In this document: positions 15,872-22,423 of the stretch, piece by piece
Layout of the letters: every line of letters starts with the position of its first letter
How positions within the stretch are numbered: position 1 is the first letter of the stretch
NCBI GenBank assembly: GCA_027490345.1
Contig: JAIXYF010000378.1
Span: forward strand, 1-23,893
Source of the DNA: Novosphingobium sp.
GTDB taxonomy: Bacteria; Pseudomonadota; Alphaproteobacteria; Sphingomonadales; Sphingomonadaceae
Reading direction: 5' to 3'
DNA length: 23,893 nucleotides
Notes under the pieces: generated by a model
The model's database searches: none
What the model saw: only the letters and a program-made list of their open reading frames with translations
What the model was told of the DNA's origin: nothing
Program-made: the position numbers and the translations under genes

Positions 15872-16540
15872 TCAAACCGGCGCGGCGGCATCGAACTGCG
15901 GGATGGCCCAAGTCTCCATGGCCGCAGCGGCGCGCCATGCCTCCAGCCATTCGTGATCCCACACCGCGTCCATATAAGCGGCGGCAAAGCCCGGCACCGC
16001 CACGCCATACTGGCGCAGCCGCACCACCACGGGCGCAAAGAAGATATCTGCCGCGCCAAAGGTGCCGAACAGGAAAGGGCCGCCCTGGCCAAAGCGTGCG
16101 CGCGCCTGCGCCCACAGCGTCAGGATGCGCTCCACATCGGCGCGCACCGCCGGGCTCAGTAGCTTAGCCGCGGGCACCATGCGCAAATTGAACGGCAATT
16201 CGCTGCGCAGCGCACCAAAGCCCGCGTGCATTTCGGCCACCAGCGCGCGCGCCGTGCCCCGGGCATCGTCCGCCTTGGGCCAGAACCGCTCGCGCCCCAC
16301 TTTGTCCGCAAGGTATTCCAGGATCGCGAGGCTATCCCACACTACGCTGGCCCCATCCCACAGCACGGGCACTTTGCCGGCAGATGGCGCGAGTTCGGGC
16401 AGAGTGCGCTTCGTTTCTTCCCACTGCGCGCCATAAAGCGGGATAACGTCGGTTTCGCAGGCCAGCCCCGATTGCTTGTCTGCGAGCCAGCCGCGCAGCG
16501 ACCAGCTGGAATAAGATTGATTGCCGATCACAAGCTTCAT
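15872..16540 (-). CDS. Glutathione S-transferase family protein
   Basis: 222-residue cytoplasmic protein. The N-terminal thioredoxin-like domain starts KLVIGNQSYSSWSLRGWLA (2-20), where the Ser/Tyr cluster is the likely glutathione-activating site. It continues with GKVPVLWDG (55-63) and the glutathione-binding DSLAILEYLAD (69-79; Asp-Ser instead of the common Glu-Ser). The rest is an alpha-helical C-terminal domain. Substrate unknown; detoxification is the general family role. The ATG at 16540 starts at the first strand; the open frame further upstream is not family-like. Only a weak GCCGG-type stem lies between this gene and dapE, so co-transcription with dapE is possible. Confidence 0.85.
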   Translation of the reverse strand: MKLVIGNQSYSSWSLRGWLADKQSGLACETDVIPLYGAQWEETKRTLPELAPSAGKVPVLWDGASVVWDSLAILEYLADKVGRERFWPKADDARGTARALVAEMHAGFGALRSELPFNLRMVPAAKLLSPAVRADVERILTLWAQARARFGQGGPFLFGTFGAADIFFAPVVVRLRQYGVAVPGFAAAYMDAVWDHEWLEAWRAAAAMETWAIPQFDAAAPV

Positions 16541-16620
16541 GGCGGCGGGCCTAATCCCTCGCAGGGGCCGTGTCGAGCAGGGCACGGCGGTGCTGGGCGG
16601 GAAGGTTAGTTTTTTCTTCG

Positions 16621-16664
16621 GTTTCCGGGCGCAATCGCGCGGATGGAGCGCGCAACCCGGAAAC
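16621..16664 (+). promoter_or_regulatory. Nested stem-loop in the 5' region of the GGDEF-EAL gene
   Basis: A perfect 9-bp outer stem (GTTTCCGGG, 16621-16629; CCCGGAAAC, 16656-16664) encloses a perfect 5-bp inner stem (CGCGC, 16636-16640; GCGCG, 16648-16652) with a 7-base loop. It ends 25 bases before the proposed ATG. A T-rich run (16610-16617) precedes it rather than follows it, so it is not a terminator on either strand. A leader structure or operator is possible; no regulator is known to me. Confidence 0.45.
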
Positions 16665-16689
16665 AACGCCGCCTGTGCGAACAGGTGCC

Positions 16690-18666
16690 ATGGCAGCGCA
16701 CCCCCTTGCGGTTGAGCGGCAGGCTGAAAGCCTGACCGGAATGCAGGCCGGGCTCCCATCCGAAGGGCCCGTGCGCCGCCCCTTGCCTGTCGAGCAGTTT
16801 CTGCGCCTGCGCCGGCAAATGCCGCCGATGTACCTCATCCTGACGATGAATGCGGCCACGCTGGCCTATACCCACATAGGCCTTGCCCCCCGCTGGCTTT
16901 CGCTCTGGCTACCAGCCGGATTGATCGCGATGTGCTTGCTGCGGCTGATCCAGTGGCTGCGCCCGATCGACGAGACCCGCGTGACCGAGCCATCCGCAAC
17001 CAAGATGCTGCGGACGATCGAGTCCATGGCGGCGGTGCTTTCCGTCGGGTTCGTTTCGTGGGCGCTGGCGCTCGATCAGTATGGCGGCGCGACCGAGCAT
17101 GGCCATGTAACCGTGTTCGTGGCGATCACGGTGATGGGCTGCATATTCTGCCTCACCTACCTGCCGCGTGCCGCGCATATGGTCTGCTACATCGTGCTGG
17201 GCGTGTTCCTGACTTATTGCCTCGCCCGCGGAACCATCACGCTGGCGGCCATGGCGCTCAATATCCTGCTCGTCGGGCTGGTGGTGCTCAAGGTGCTACG
17301 CGATTCCTACGGATCGTTCACCGCGCTGGAGGATTCGCAGGACGCGCTGCAGCAGGAGCGCGCCGCCGCCCAGCGGCTAGCCGAGGAAAACGCGCGGCTG
17401 GCCCATTCCGATCCGCTGACCGGCCTGCCCAACCGGCGCTACTTCTTTGCGCGGCTCGATACGCTGCTGGCGCGCGGGGATGCGGCGCCGCATTTCTGCA
17501 TCGGAGTCATGGATCTCGACCGGTTCAAGCCGATCAACGACGTGCATGGCCACGCGCAGGGCGACCGCCTGCTGCAAGTGATCGGCGAAAGGCTGCGCGA
17601 GGCCAGCGGGCCGGATGCTGTCATCGCGCGGCTGGGTGGAGACGAGTTCGGCCTGATCATCGAGGGGACGCTGGAAGCGGCGGAAACCATGGGGACATGG
17701 CTATGCGAACTCGTGCAGCAGCCGGTCCCGCTGGGAGACCATGTCGTGTCGGTCGGCTGTTCGGGTGGACTGGCTGCATGGCCCGAGGCTGGCACACGCG
17801 CGCATGACCTGTTCGACCGGGCAGACTTTGCTCTCTATCACGCCAAGAAGGCCCGGCGCGGGGGGATCGTGCGGTTCTCGGCCGATCTCGAACGCATCAT
17901 CCGTTCCGAACAGGCGCTTGAAGCCGCGCTGCAAAGCGCCGATCTGAAGCGAGAGCTGGCCATGGTCTATCAACCGATTGTCGGCACGCGCACGATGGCG
18001 ATGGTGGGGGTCGAGGCGCTGGCGCGCTGGGAATCGCCCACCATTGGCGCGGTCCCGGCAGAACAGCTGTTCGCCACGGCCGAGCGGCTGGGCATGGCCC
18101 GTACGGTGACACTCGCCGCATTCGACCGGGTGCTGGCGGATTGCACCCGCCTGCCGCCGCAGCAGCGCCTCTCGTTCAATCTGGCCCCCACCGATATCGC
18201 CGATCCCGGAACGGTGACCGCGCTGATCGAGCGGATCACCCGCAGCGGCATGGCCGCGCAGCATCTGGTGTTCGAAATCACCGAGACATCGCTGATCAGC
18301 GATTTCGATGGTGCCCGCGCGGCGCTGAAGCGGCTGCGGGCCTGCGGCGCGATGATCGCGCTGGATGATTTCGGCACGGGCTATTCCAGCCTCAGCACGC
18401 TGCACATGCTGCCCATCGACATCATCAAGATCGACCGCAGCTTTGCCGACCGGCTCAATGATGCCGAAGGGCGGCGCCTAGTCCGCGCGATTTTCAATCT
18501 CACCCGCTCGCTCAACCTCGAATGCGTGTTCGAGGGGATCGAGACCGAGATGCAGCTGACCGAAGCGACGCTGGCCGGCTTCCACTATGCGCAGGGCTAT
18601 TATATCGAGCGGCCGCTGGCGCTGGATGCGCTGCTGGAACGGCGGGCCAAGCGCACCGCCGCCTGA
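16690..18666 (+). CDS. Membrane-anchored GGDEF-EAL protein (c-di-GMP cyclase/phosphodiesterase)
   Basis: 658 residues: several N-terminal membrane helices (about 47-90, 111-128, 140-158, 163-200), a short coiled-coil-like linker (210-238), a GGDEF domain (about 239-400) and an EAL domain (about 412-655). The cyclase motif is intact (RLGGDEFGLII, 314-324; LDRFKPINDVHGH). The RxxD inhibitory site is not visible. EAL residues are complete: EALARW (442-447), FNLAP, FEITET, LDDFGTGYSS (558-567), KIDRSF, EGIET and QGYYIERPL. Phosphodiesterase activity is therefore likely; cyclase activity is possible or allosteric. The start is uncertain: ATG 16690 is preferred, ATG 16741 is an alternative. It ends six bases from the convergent engB stop. 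Confidence 0.92.
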   Translation: MAAHPLAVERQAESLTGMQAGLPSEGPVRRPLPVEQFLRLRRQMPPMYLILTMNAATLAYTHIGLAPRWLSLWLPAGLIAMCLLRLIQWLRPIDETRVTEPSATKMLRTIESMAAVLSVGFVSWALALDQYGGATEHGHVTVFVAITVMGCIFCLTYLPRAAHMVCYIVLGVFLTYCLARGTITLAAMALNILLVGLVVLKVLRDSYGSFTALEDSQDALQQERAAAQRLAEENARLAHSDPLTGLPNRRYFFARLDTLLARGDAAPHFCIGVMDLDRFKPINDVHGHAQGDRLLQVIGERLREASGPDAVIARLGGDEFGLIIEGTLEAAETMGTWLCELVQQPVPLGDHVVSVGCSGGLAAWPEAGTRAHDLFDRADFALYHAKKARRGGIVRFSADLERIIRSEQALEAALQSADLKRELAMVYQPIVGTRTMAMVGVEALARWESPTIGAVPAEQLFATAERLGMARTVTLAAFDRVLADCTRLPPQQRLSFNLAPTDIADPGTVTALIERITRSGMAAQHLVFEITETSLISDFDGARAALKRLRACGAMIALDDFGTGYSSLSTLHMLPIDIIKIDRSFADRLNDAEGRRLVRAIFNLTRSLNLECVFEGIETEMQLTEATLAGFHYAQGYYIERPLALDALLERRAKRTAA

Positions 18667-18672
18667 TGCCGC

Positions 18673-19335
18673 TCAGATCGCGGCGTCTTCCAGAATGGCG
18701 GCGCGCAGTTCGGCAATGCCCAGCTTCATCTCGGACGAGGTGACGTGAACCTGCGGATAGGCTGCCGTTCGCTTGCGGGCCGCCGCCTCGGTTGCGGCCA
18801 CTGTCGCTGCCAGCTCGCTCGCCTTGATCTTGTCGGACTTGGTCAGCACCACGCGGTAGCCCACGGCGGCTTCGTCAAGCATCTGCATCATGTCCTGATC
18901 CACCGGCTTGATCCCGTGGCGCGCATCGATCAGCAGCAGCGTGCGCTTGAGCACGACCCGCCCGCGCAGGAAATCGCGGACCAGCCGCCGCCATTGTTCA
19001 GTGACGGAGGGCGGCGCCTTGGCAAAGCCATAGCCCGGCATATCGACCAGCCGGATCTGCACCGGCTCGCCCACTTCAAAGAAGTTCAGCTCCTGCGTCC
19101 GGCCCGGCGTGACCGACGTGCGCGCAATCGAATTGCGGCCCGTCAGCGCATTGAGCAGCGAGGACTTGCCGACATTGGAGCGGCCCGAAAACGCGATTTC
19201 CGGCACTTCGGGATCAGGCAGGAACTTGAGCGCGGGCGCGGACTTGAGGAACGTGACCGGGCCGGCAAACAGCCGCCGCGCGCGCTCTTCCAGTGCGGCG
19301 TGGGCCGCGGCTTCCGCTGCTTTATCCTCGGTCAT
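18673..19335 (-). CDS. engB: Ribosome-biogenesis GTPase YihA/YsxC/EngB
   Basis: 220-residue Era-like GTPase needed for assembly of the large ribosomal subunit. G1 is GRSNVGKSS (51-59), G2 TSVTPGRTQ (73-81), G3 DMPGYG (98-103), G4 TKSD (165-168) and G5 TSSEM (199-203). About 25 Ala/Glu-rich residues precede the domain. The ATG at 19335 overlaps the yidC stop (ATGA), so translation is coupled. It is the last gene of the rpmH-rnpA-yidD-yidC-engB operon. No terminator fits in the six bases between its stop and the convergent GGDEF-EAL gene, so the transcripts probably overlap. Confidence 0.95.
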   Translation of the reverse strand: MTEDKAAEAAAHAALEERARRLFAGPVTFLKSAPALKFLPDPEVPEIAFSGRSNVGKSSLLNALTGRNSIARTSVTPGRTQELNFFEVGEPVQIRLVDMPGYGFAKAPPSVTEQWRRLVRDFLRGRVVLKRTLLLIDARHGIKPVDQDMMQMLDEAAVGYRVVLTKSDKIKASELAATVAATEAAARKRTAAYPQVHVTSSEMKLGIAELRAAILEDAAI

Positions 19336-21164
19336 CGGGCTCTGGGCTTGCGCGGCCCGCCCTTCGGTTCCTGCGCCTTCTGTTCGCGCGCCACCGAGCG
19401 ATCGATATCCAGCTGATCCTTGCTCGCCTGCGCCGAAAGCTGCGGGTGCTTGCTATAGAGGTACTTCTGCTGGGCGATGGTGAGCAGGTTCGAGGTAATC
19501 CAGTAGATCAGCAGGCCCGCGGCAAACGGGGCCATCACGAACATCATCATCCACGGCATCAGGCTCATCACCTGCTGCTGCGCCGGGTCCATCGCGGCAG
19601 GCTGCAGCTTGAACTGCGCCCACATCGTCACGCCGAGCAGGATCGCCAGAATGCCGATGCCGAGGAATTCGGGCGGGGTGAACGGCAGCAGGCCGAACAG
19701 ATTGAGCACATGCAGCGGATCCGGCGCGGAAAGATCCTTGATCCACAGGTAGAAGGGCTGGTGGCGCATTTCAATGGTCAGCACCAGCACCTTGTAGAGC
19801 GCGAAAAACACCGGGATCTGCAGGAAGATCGGCAGGCAGCCAGCCAGCGGGTTGACCCCTTCGGCCTTGTAAAGGGCCATGATTTCCTGCTGCTGCTTCT
19901 GCTTGTCGTCCTTGAAGCGCTCCTGGATGACCTTCAGCTTGGGCTGGATCGCGCGCATCGCCGCCATCGAGGAGAACTGGCGCTGCGCCACCGGGAACAT
20001 GATGCCGCGCACGATCAGTGTGAGCAGGATGATCGCGAGGCCGAAATTGTGCACCGCGCGGAACAACGAATCGAGCAGCCAGAAGATCGGCTTTTCGAAC
20101 CAGCGGAACCAGCCCCAGTCGATCGAGAGCGAGAGGTTGGGCACCCCTTGCTTCTCATAGGCTTCGAGGACGTTGTTTTCCTTGGCCCCGGCAAAAAGAC
20201 GAACGGTCTGCTTCGCAGTCTGCCCCGGCGCCACGGTAGCGGCAGGATAGATCAGGTCGGCGCGGAAGATGTCACCGCCCACGCTGCGGAAGTCGCCCTT
20301 GGGCTTCACCGCGCCGGCCGCCGGATCGGGAATGAGGGCGGAGAGCCAGTAAATGTCGGTAAACCCGATCCAGTTGGCTGCGCCGCCCGGGCTGACAGTA
20401 CCCGCTGCCTTCACGTCAGGATAATTGTTGTCGAACGTGACGGCGCCATCGAACGCGGCAATCGGACCTGCATGGACGTTCCACGTATCGATGCTGGCGG
20501 TGCGGTCGGTGCGGTTTACCAGCGCGAAGGGCTTGACGGCAATCGGCGCTGCGCCCGCATTGCTGACCGACTGGGTCAGCGTGATCATGTAGTCCGCATC
20601 GATCGCATAGCGGATTGCGAAAGTCTGCCCGGTGGGGCTCATCCACGTGAGCGTGATGGGCGTGGCGGGCGTGAGCTTGGCGCCATCGGCTTGCCACAGC
20701 GTGTCAGGCCCGGGCGCGGCAGCGCCGTTCTGGCCGATCCAGCCGATCTGCGCATAGTGCTGCGCCGGGGTGCCTGCAGGCGAAAACAGGCGCACAGGCG
20801 GGCTGGACTTGCTCAGCGCTTCGCGGTGGCGGGTGAGGGTGAGATCATCGACCAGCCCGCCCATGAGGTTGATCGAGCCCTTGAGGCCCGGCGCATCGAT
20901 GACGATGCGGTGGCCTGCGGCCAGAACTTGCGCGAGATCCTTCTTCTCAAGCGCCACGTCAGCCGGGGCCTTCAGGCCGCCATCGCGCGTTGCGGCAGCC
21001 GGTCCAGGGGCAGGCTGGCCAGAGACAGGCGCACCAGACGCAGGCGCAGCACCCGCTGCGGGCTTGGCAGGCGCCGGGTAATAGTACCGAATGCCGGCGT
21101 CCCAGCCGATCAGCATCAGGGCCATGAGCACCATCGCCAGGATCACATTGCGCTGATTTTCCAC
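19332..21164 (-). CDS. yidC: Membrane protein insertase YidC
   Basis: 610-residue inner-membrane insertase that works alone and with SecYEG. The layout is standard for Gram-negatives: TM1 right at the N-terminus (NVILAMVLMALMLIGWDAG), an Ala/Pro-rich linker, a periplasmic beta domain to about residue 360, then the conserved five-helix core (FPVAQRQFSSMAAMRAIQPKLKVIQ with the hydrophilic-groove region, GCLPIFLQIPVFFALYKVL, MPWMMMFVMAPFAAGLLIYW) and a basic C-terminal tail. The start is GTG at 21164, which gives ENQRNVILA as in relatives, with AGG four bases upstream. The frame upstream of it is not family-like. Gene order yidD-yidC-engB is the usual one. Confidence 0.95.
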   Translation of the reverse strand: MENQRNVILAMVLMALMLIGWDAGIRYYYPAPAKPAAGAAPASGAPVSGQPAPGPAAATRDGGLKAPADVALEKKDLAQVLAAGHRIVIDAPGLKGSINLMGGLVDDLTLTRHREALSKSSPPVRLFSPAGTPAQHYAQIGWIGQNGAAAPGPDTLWQADGAKLTPATPITLTWMSPTGQTFAIRYAIDADYMITLTQSVSNAGAAPIAVKPFALVNRTDRTASIDTWNVHAGPIAAFDGAVTFDNNYPDVKAAGTVSPGGAANWIGFTDIYWLSALIPDPAAGAVKPKGDFRSVGGDIFRADLIYPAATVAPGQTAKQTVRLFAGAKENNVLEAYEKQGVPNLSLSIDWGWFRWFEKPIFWLLDSLFRAVHNFGLAIILLTLIVRGIMFPVAQRQFSSMAAMRAIQPKLKVIQERFKDDKQKQQQEIMALYKAEGVNPLAGCLPIFLQIPVFFALYKVLVLTIEMRHQPFYLWIKDLSAPDPLHVLNLFGLLPFTPPEFLGIGILAILLGVTMWAQFKLQPAAMDPAQQQVMSLMPWMMMFVMAPFAAGLLIYWITSNLLTIAQQKYLYSKHPQLSAQASKDQLDIDRSVAREQKAQEPKGGPRKPRAR

Positions 21165-21230
21165 TCTGCCTCGCGTCGTCAAAACTGGGTGCCGGAAGCC
21201 GCGGTGCGGCATCGGCCCAAAGGAACAGGC

Positions 21231-21440
21231 CTAAGGAACAGGATCATGGCCGTGGCCGCCCCAAGGATGGCAGCGCAATAGCCGCTTCACCGTCAGCCAA
21301 CCACCCTTAATCGCACCGTGCTTGCCCAGCGCCTCGATCGCATAGTGCGAGCAGGATGGGCTGAAGCGGCACGAGGGCGGGAGGATCACCGACGGGCCAA
21401 GCTGCCAGAGCCGCACCAGTACGATCAGCAGGCGGCGCAT
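21231..21440 (-). CDS. yidD: Membrane protein insertion efficiency factor YidD
   Basis: Small membrane-associated protein of 69 residues, thought to help YidC-dependent insertion. It contains the conserved PPSCRFSPSCSHYAIEALGKHGAIKGGWLTVKRLLRCHPW region with its three Cys (P-x-C-R-[FY]-x-P-x-C and RC-P). The N-terminal amphipathic helix is RRLLIVLVRLWQ. The ATG at 21440 overlaps the rnpA stop by one base (TGATG), so translation is coupled; a GTG at 21443 is also in frame. The yidC start is 66 bases downstream. Confidence 0.95.
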   Translation of the reverse strand: MRRLLIVLVRLWQLGPSVILPPSCRFSPSCSHYAIEALGKHGAIKGGWLTVKRLLRCHPWGGHGHDPVP

Positions 21441-21847
21441 CACCGGTTTTTGCCCTTTTCCTTGCCCCTGTGTCCGGACCGGCGGGGCGGATCGCCCTTT
21501 CCGGCTGCTGCGCGGGCAAGCGCGGCTGCCAGCTCGGCACGCAAGAGGCCAAAATCGCGCTCGATCCCGTTTTCCCGGCCGATCAGCACATGGTCTGCCC
21601 CGGCAACACCCTGCTGCGGCAGCATTTCTCGCGCCAGCGCGCGAAGGCGGCGCTTCATGCGGTTGCGGGCCACCGCGTTGCCGATGCGTTTGGTTACCGT
21701 GATCCCGAAGCGCTGCGAGCCATCGGCGCGCGCAAGCGGGTTCACCAGAAGAACGAAACCGGGCCTAGCGACCCGGATCCCGTTGTTCGCGGCGAGGAAA
21801 TCGGCGCGCTTCGCAATGATGCCGAGCCGCTGCCCCGCTGCTGTCAC
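21440..21847 (-). CDS. rnpA: Ribonuclease P protein component
   Basis: Protein subunit of RNase P, which with the RNA subunit trims tRNA 5' leaders; 135 residues if started at GTG 21847. The signature TKRIGNAVARNRMKRRLRAL (52-71) is present, as is the N-terminal KRADFLAA with a Phe-rich central cleft. The C-terminal tail is basic and disordered. The start is uncertain: GTG 21847 is the only conventional start between the rpmH stop (21874) and the conserved domain, and it has no visible Shine-Dalgarno sequence. The same frame stays open upstream across the whole of rpmH to an ATG at 22057, which could give a 205-residue form. Confidence 0.9.
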   Translation of the reverse strand: MTAAGQRLGIIAKRADFLAANNGIRVARPGFVLLVNPLARADGSQRFGITVTKRIGNAVARNRMKRRLRALAREMLPQQGVAGADHVLIGRENGIERDFGLLRAELAAALARAAAGKGDPPRRSGHRGKEKGKNR

Positions 21848-21873
21848 AGCAGGTGCGGCGGCAGCTTCGGTGA

Positions 21874-22008
21874 TCAGGCCGAGAGCTTCTTGCGGCCGCG
21901 GGCGCGGCGAGCGCGGATCACCTTGCGGCCACCGGGCGTTGCCATGCGGGTGCGGAAGCCATGGCGGCGGGCACGCACGAGATTGCTGGGCTGGAAAGTG
22001 CGCTTCAT
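21874..22008 (-). CDS. rpmH: 50S ribosomal protein L34
   Basis: 44-residue ribosomal protein, below the length of usual ORF filters. The sequence begins MKRTFQPSNLVRARRHGFR and ends in GRKKLSA, with Arg/Lys throughout, as in all bacterial L34. The ATG at 22008 has an AGAGCTCACC stretch upstream. The stop is at 21876-21874 and rnpA follows, the near-universal rpmH-rnpA order. It heads the operon with rnpA, yidD, yidC and engB. Its coding region is overlapped out of frame by the open rnpA frame. Confidence 0.98.
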   Translation of the reverse strand: MKRTFQPSNLVRARRHGFRTRMATPGGRKVIRARRARGRKKLSA

Positions 22009-22077
22009 TGGTGAGCTCTTTTCGTTCGAATCGGTTTGGCAGGGCCACACAAGGCATGGCCCGGAATCAGAAGCGCG

Positions 22078-22107
22078 CGGTTACGCCGGGATGCCGTTTC
22101 AGTCAAG
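22078..22107 (-). promoter_or_regulatory. Candidate promoter of the rpmH operon
   Basis: CTTGAC (22107-22102) is a perfect match to the -35 hexamer common in alphaproteobacteria. The -10 region 17 bases on is poor (GTAACC or TAACCG, about 22084-22078). It lies some 70 bases before the rpmH ATG and downstream of the terminator at 22153-22183. If it is real, the operon does not depend only on readthrough from the upstream unit. Confidence 0.4.
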
Positions 22108-22152
22108 CGTTGCGGCACGGCGCCGGGCTTGATCCGGCAGAGCGCGGGCGAG

Positions 22153-22183
22153 AAAAAAGGCCCGGCTGTTACCAACCGGGCCT
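22153..22183 (-). terminator. Intrinsic terminator upstream of rpmH
   Basis: On the minus strand AGGCCCGG (22183-22176), a 10-base loop (22175-22166) and CCGGGCCT (22165-22158) form a perfect 8-bp stem. The last stem T and the five Ts at 22157-22153 make a run of six. This is a textbook Rho-independent terminator, with no T-run on the other strand. Its 5' arm and loop are also the last codons and stop of the 17-codon frame. Confidence 0.85.
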
Positions 22184-22222
22184 GAAAAGTTTGGGAGAGG
22201 ATGCCTGAAAGGCAATTTTCAT
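22169..22222 (-). CDS. Putative 17-residue leader peptide or micropeptide
   Basis: The frame encodes MKIAFQASSPKLFRPGW and ends in TAA. I support it by a strong ribosome-binding site, AGGGAGA (22238-22232), nine bases from the ATG, and by its position: codons 14-16 (AGG CCC GGT) form the 5' arm of the terminator, and codon 17 (TGG) and the stop lie in the loop. A ribosome near the end of this frame would keep the terminator from folding. The codons for Ser8-Pro10 contain TCTCCC (22198-22193), complementary to GGGAGA of the ribosome-binding site, so the site could also be hidden. I do not recognise the peptide. It may be a leader, a micropeptide or chance; a chance frame this short is not rare, but the strong site and the exact overlap are. 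Confidence 0.45.
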   Translation of the reverse strand: MKIAFQASSPKLFRPGW

Positions 22223-22241
22223 ATGCAACTATCTCCCTTTC

Positions 22242-22255
22242 TTCGCAAGTGCGAA
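22242..22255. repeat. Perfect 6-2-6 palindrome before the leader frame
   Basis: TTCGCA-AG-TGCGAA. On the minus strand it ends three bases before the AGGGAGA ribosome-binding site of the 17-codon frame. It can be an operator or a small hairpin next to the site. Nothing identifies a partner. Confidence 0.6.
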
Positions 22256-22268
22256 ATGGGCCGGAGTG

Positions 22269-22285
22269 GTTGCAATTTTTGCAAC
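22269..22285. repeat. Perfect 17-base palindrome GTTGCAA-TTT-TTGCAAC
   Basis: Two 7-base arms with a 3-base centre, in an AT-rich context. It lies about 50 to 65 bases upstream of the leader-frame ATG and downstream of the candidate promoter. Dyad symmetry of this kind is typical of operators bound by dimeric regulators. I cannot name one. Confidence 0.65.
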
Positions 22286-22338
22286 TTTGGCGACCCGATC
22301 GCCCTGAACGCTTAAAATTTGCCGTTCTTAACAGCGCC

Positions 22339-22367
22339 ATGACATCAAGCTATACACCCCATGCCAA
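22339..22367 (-). promoter_or_regulatory. Candidate promoter of the small leader unit
   Basis: TTGGCA (22367-22362; 5 of 6 to TTGACA), a 17-base spacer and TGTCAT (22344-22339; 4 of 6 to TATAAT). A start near 22332 would give a transcript of about 180 bases to the terminator, carrying both palindromes and the 17-codon frame. Confidence 0.4.
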
Positions 22368-22423
22368 AAGCAGATGAGGCTTGGCGCTGCGCCGCAACAT
22401 TCCCCAAGGGGTAGGTCCTGCCC

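Larger units (their letters stand above)
22009..22423 (-). other. 415-base leader/intergenic region between the Usp gene and rpmH
   Basis: This is the longest stretch without a conventional gene. Read on the minus strand it holds, in order: a candidate promoter (22367-22339), a perfect 17-base palindrome (22285-22269), a second palindrome (22255-22242), a 17-codon frame with a good ribosome-binding site (22222-22169), an intrinsic terminator (22183-22153) and a candidate rpmH promoter (22107-22078). It looks less GC-rich than its flanks around 22200-22330. A simpler reading is a long 3' untranslated region of the Usp gene ending at the terminator. Confidence 0.6.

Noticed and set aside
19293..21281. 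662-residue open frame antisense to yidC
   Set aside because: It is a shadow of yidC with the His/Arg/Gln-rich composition typical of reverse frames; it crosses engB and yidD ends without its own signals.
22005..22340. 111-residue open frame across the leader region upstream of rpmH
   Set aside because: No ribosome-binding site or family resemblance; it runs through the terminator and rpmH start. The 17-codon frame has much better initiation signals.
22009..22423. Possible replication origin next to rpmH-rnpA
   Set aside because: No DnaA box (TTATCCACA-like) cluster and no dnaA, hemE or parAB genes nearby. Paired TTAA motifs at 22312 and 22328 have 12 bases between them, not the 7 of a CtrA site.
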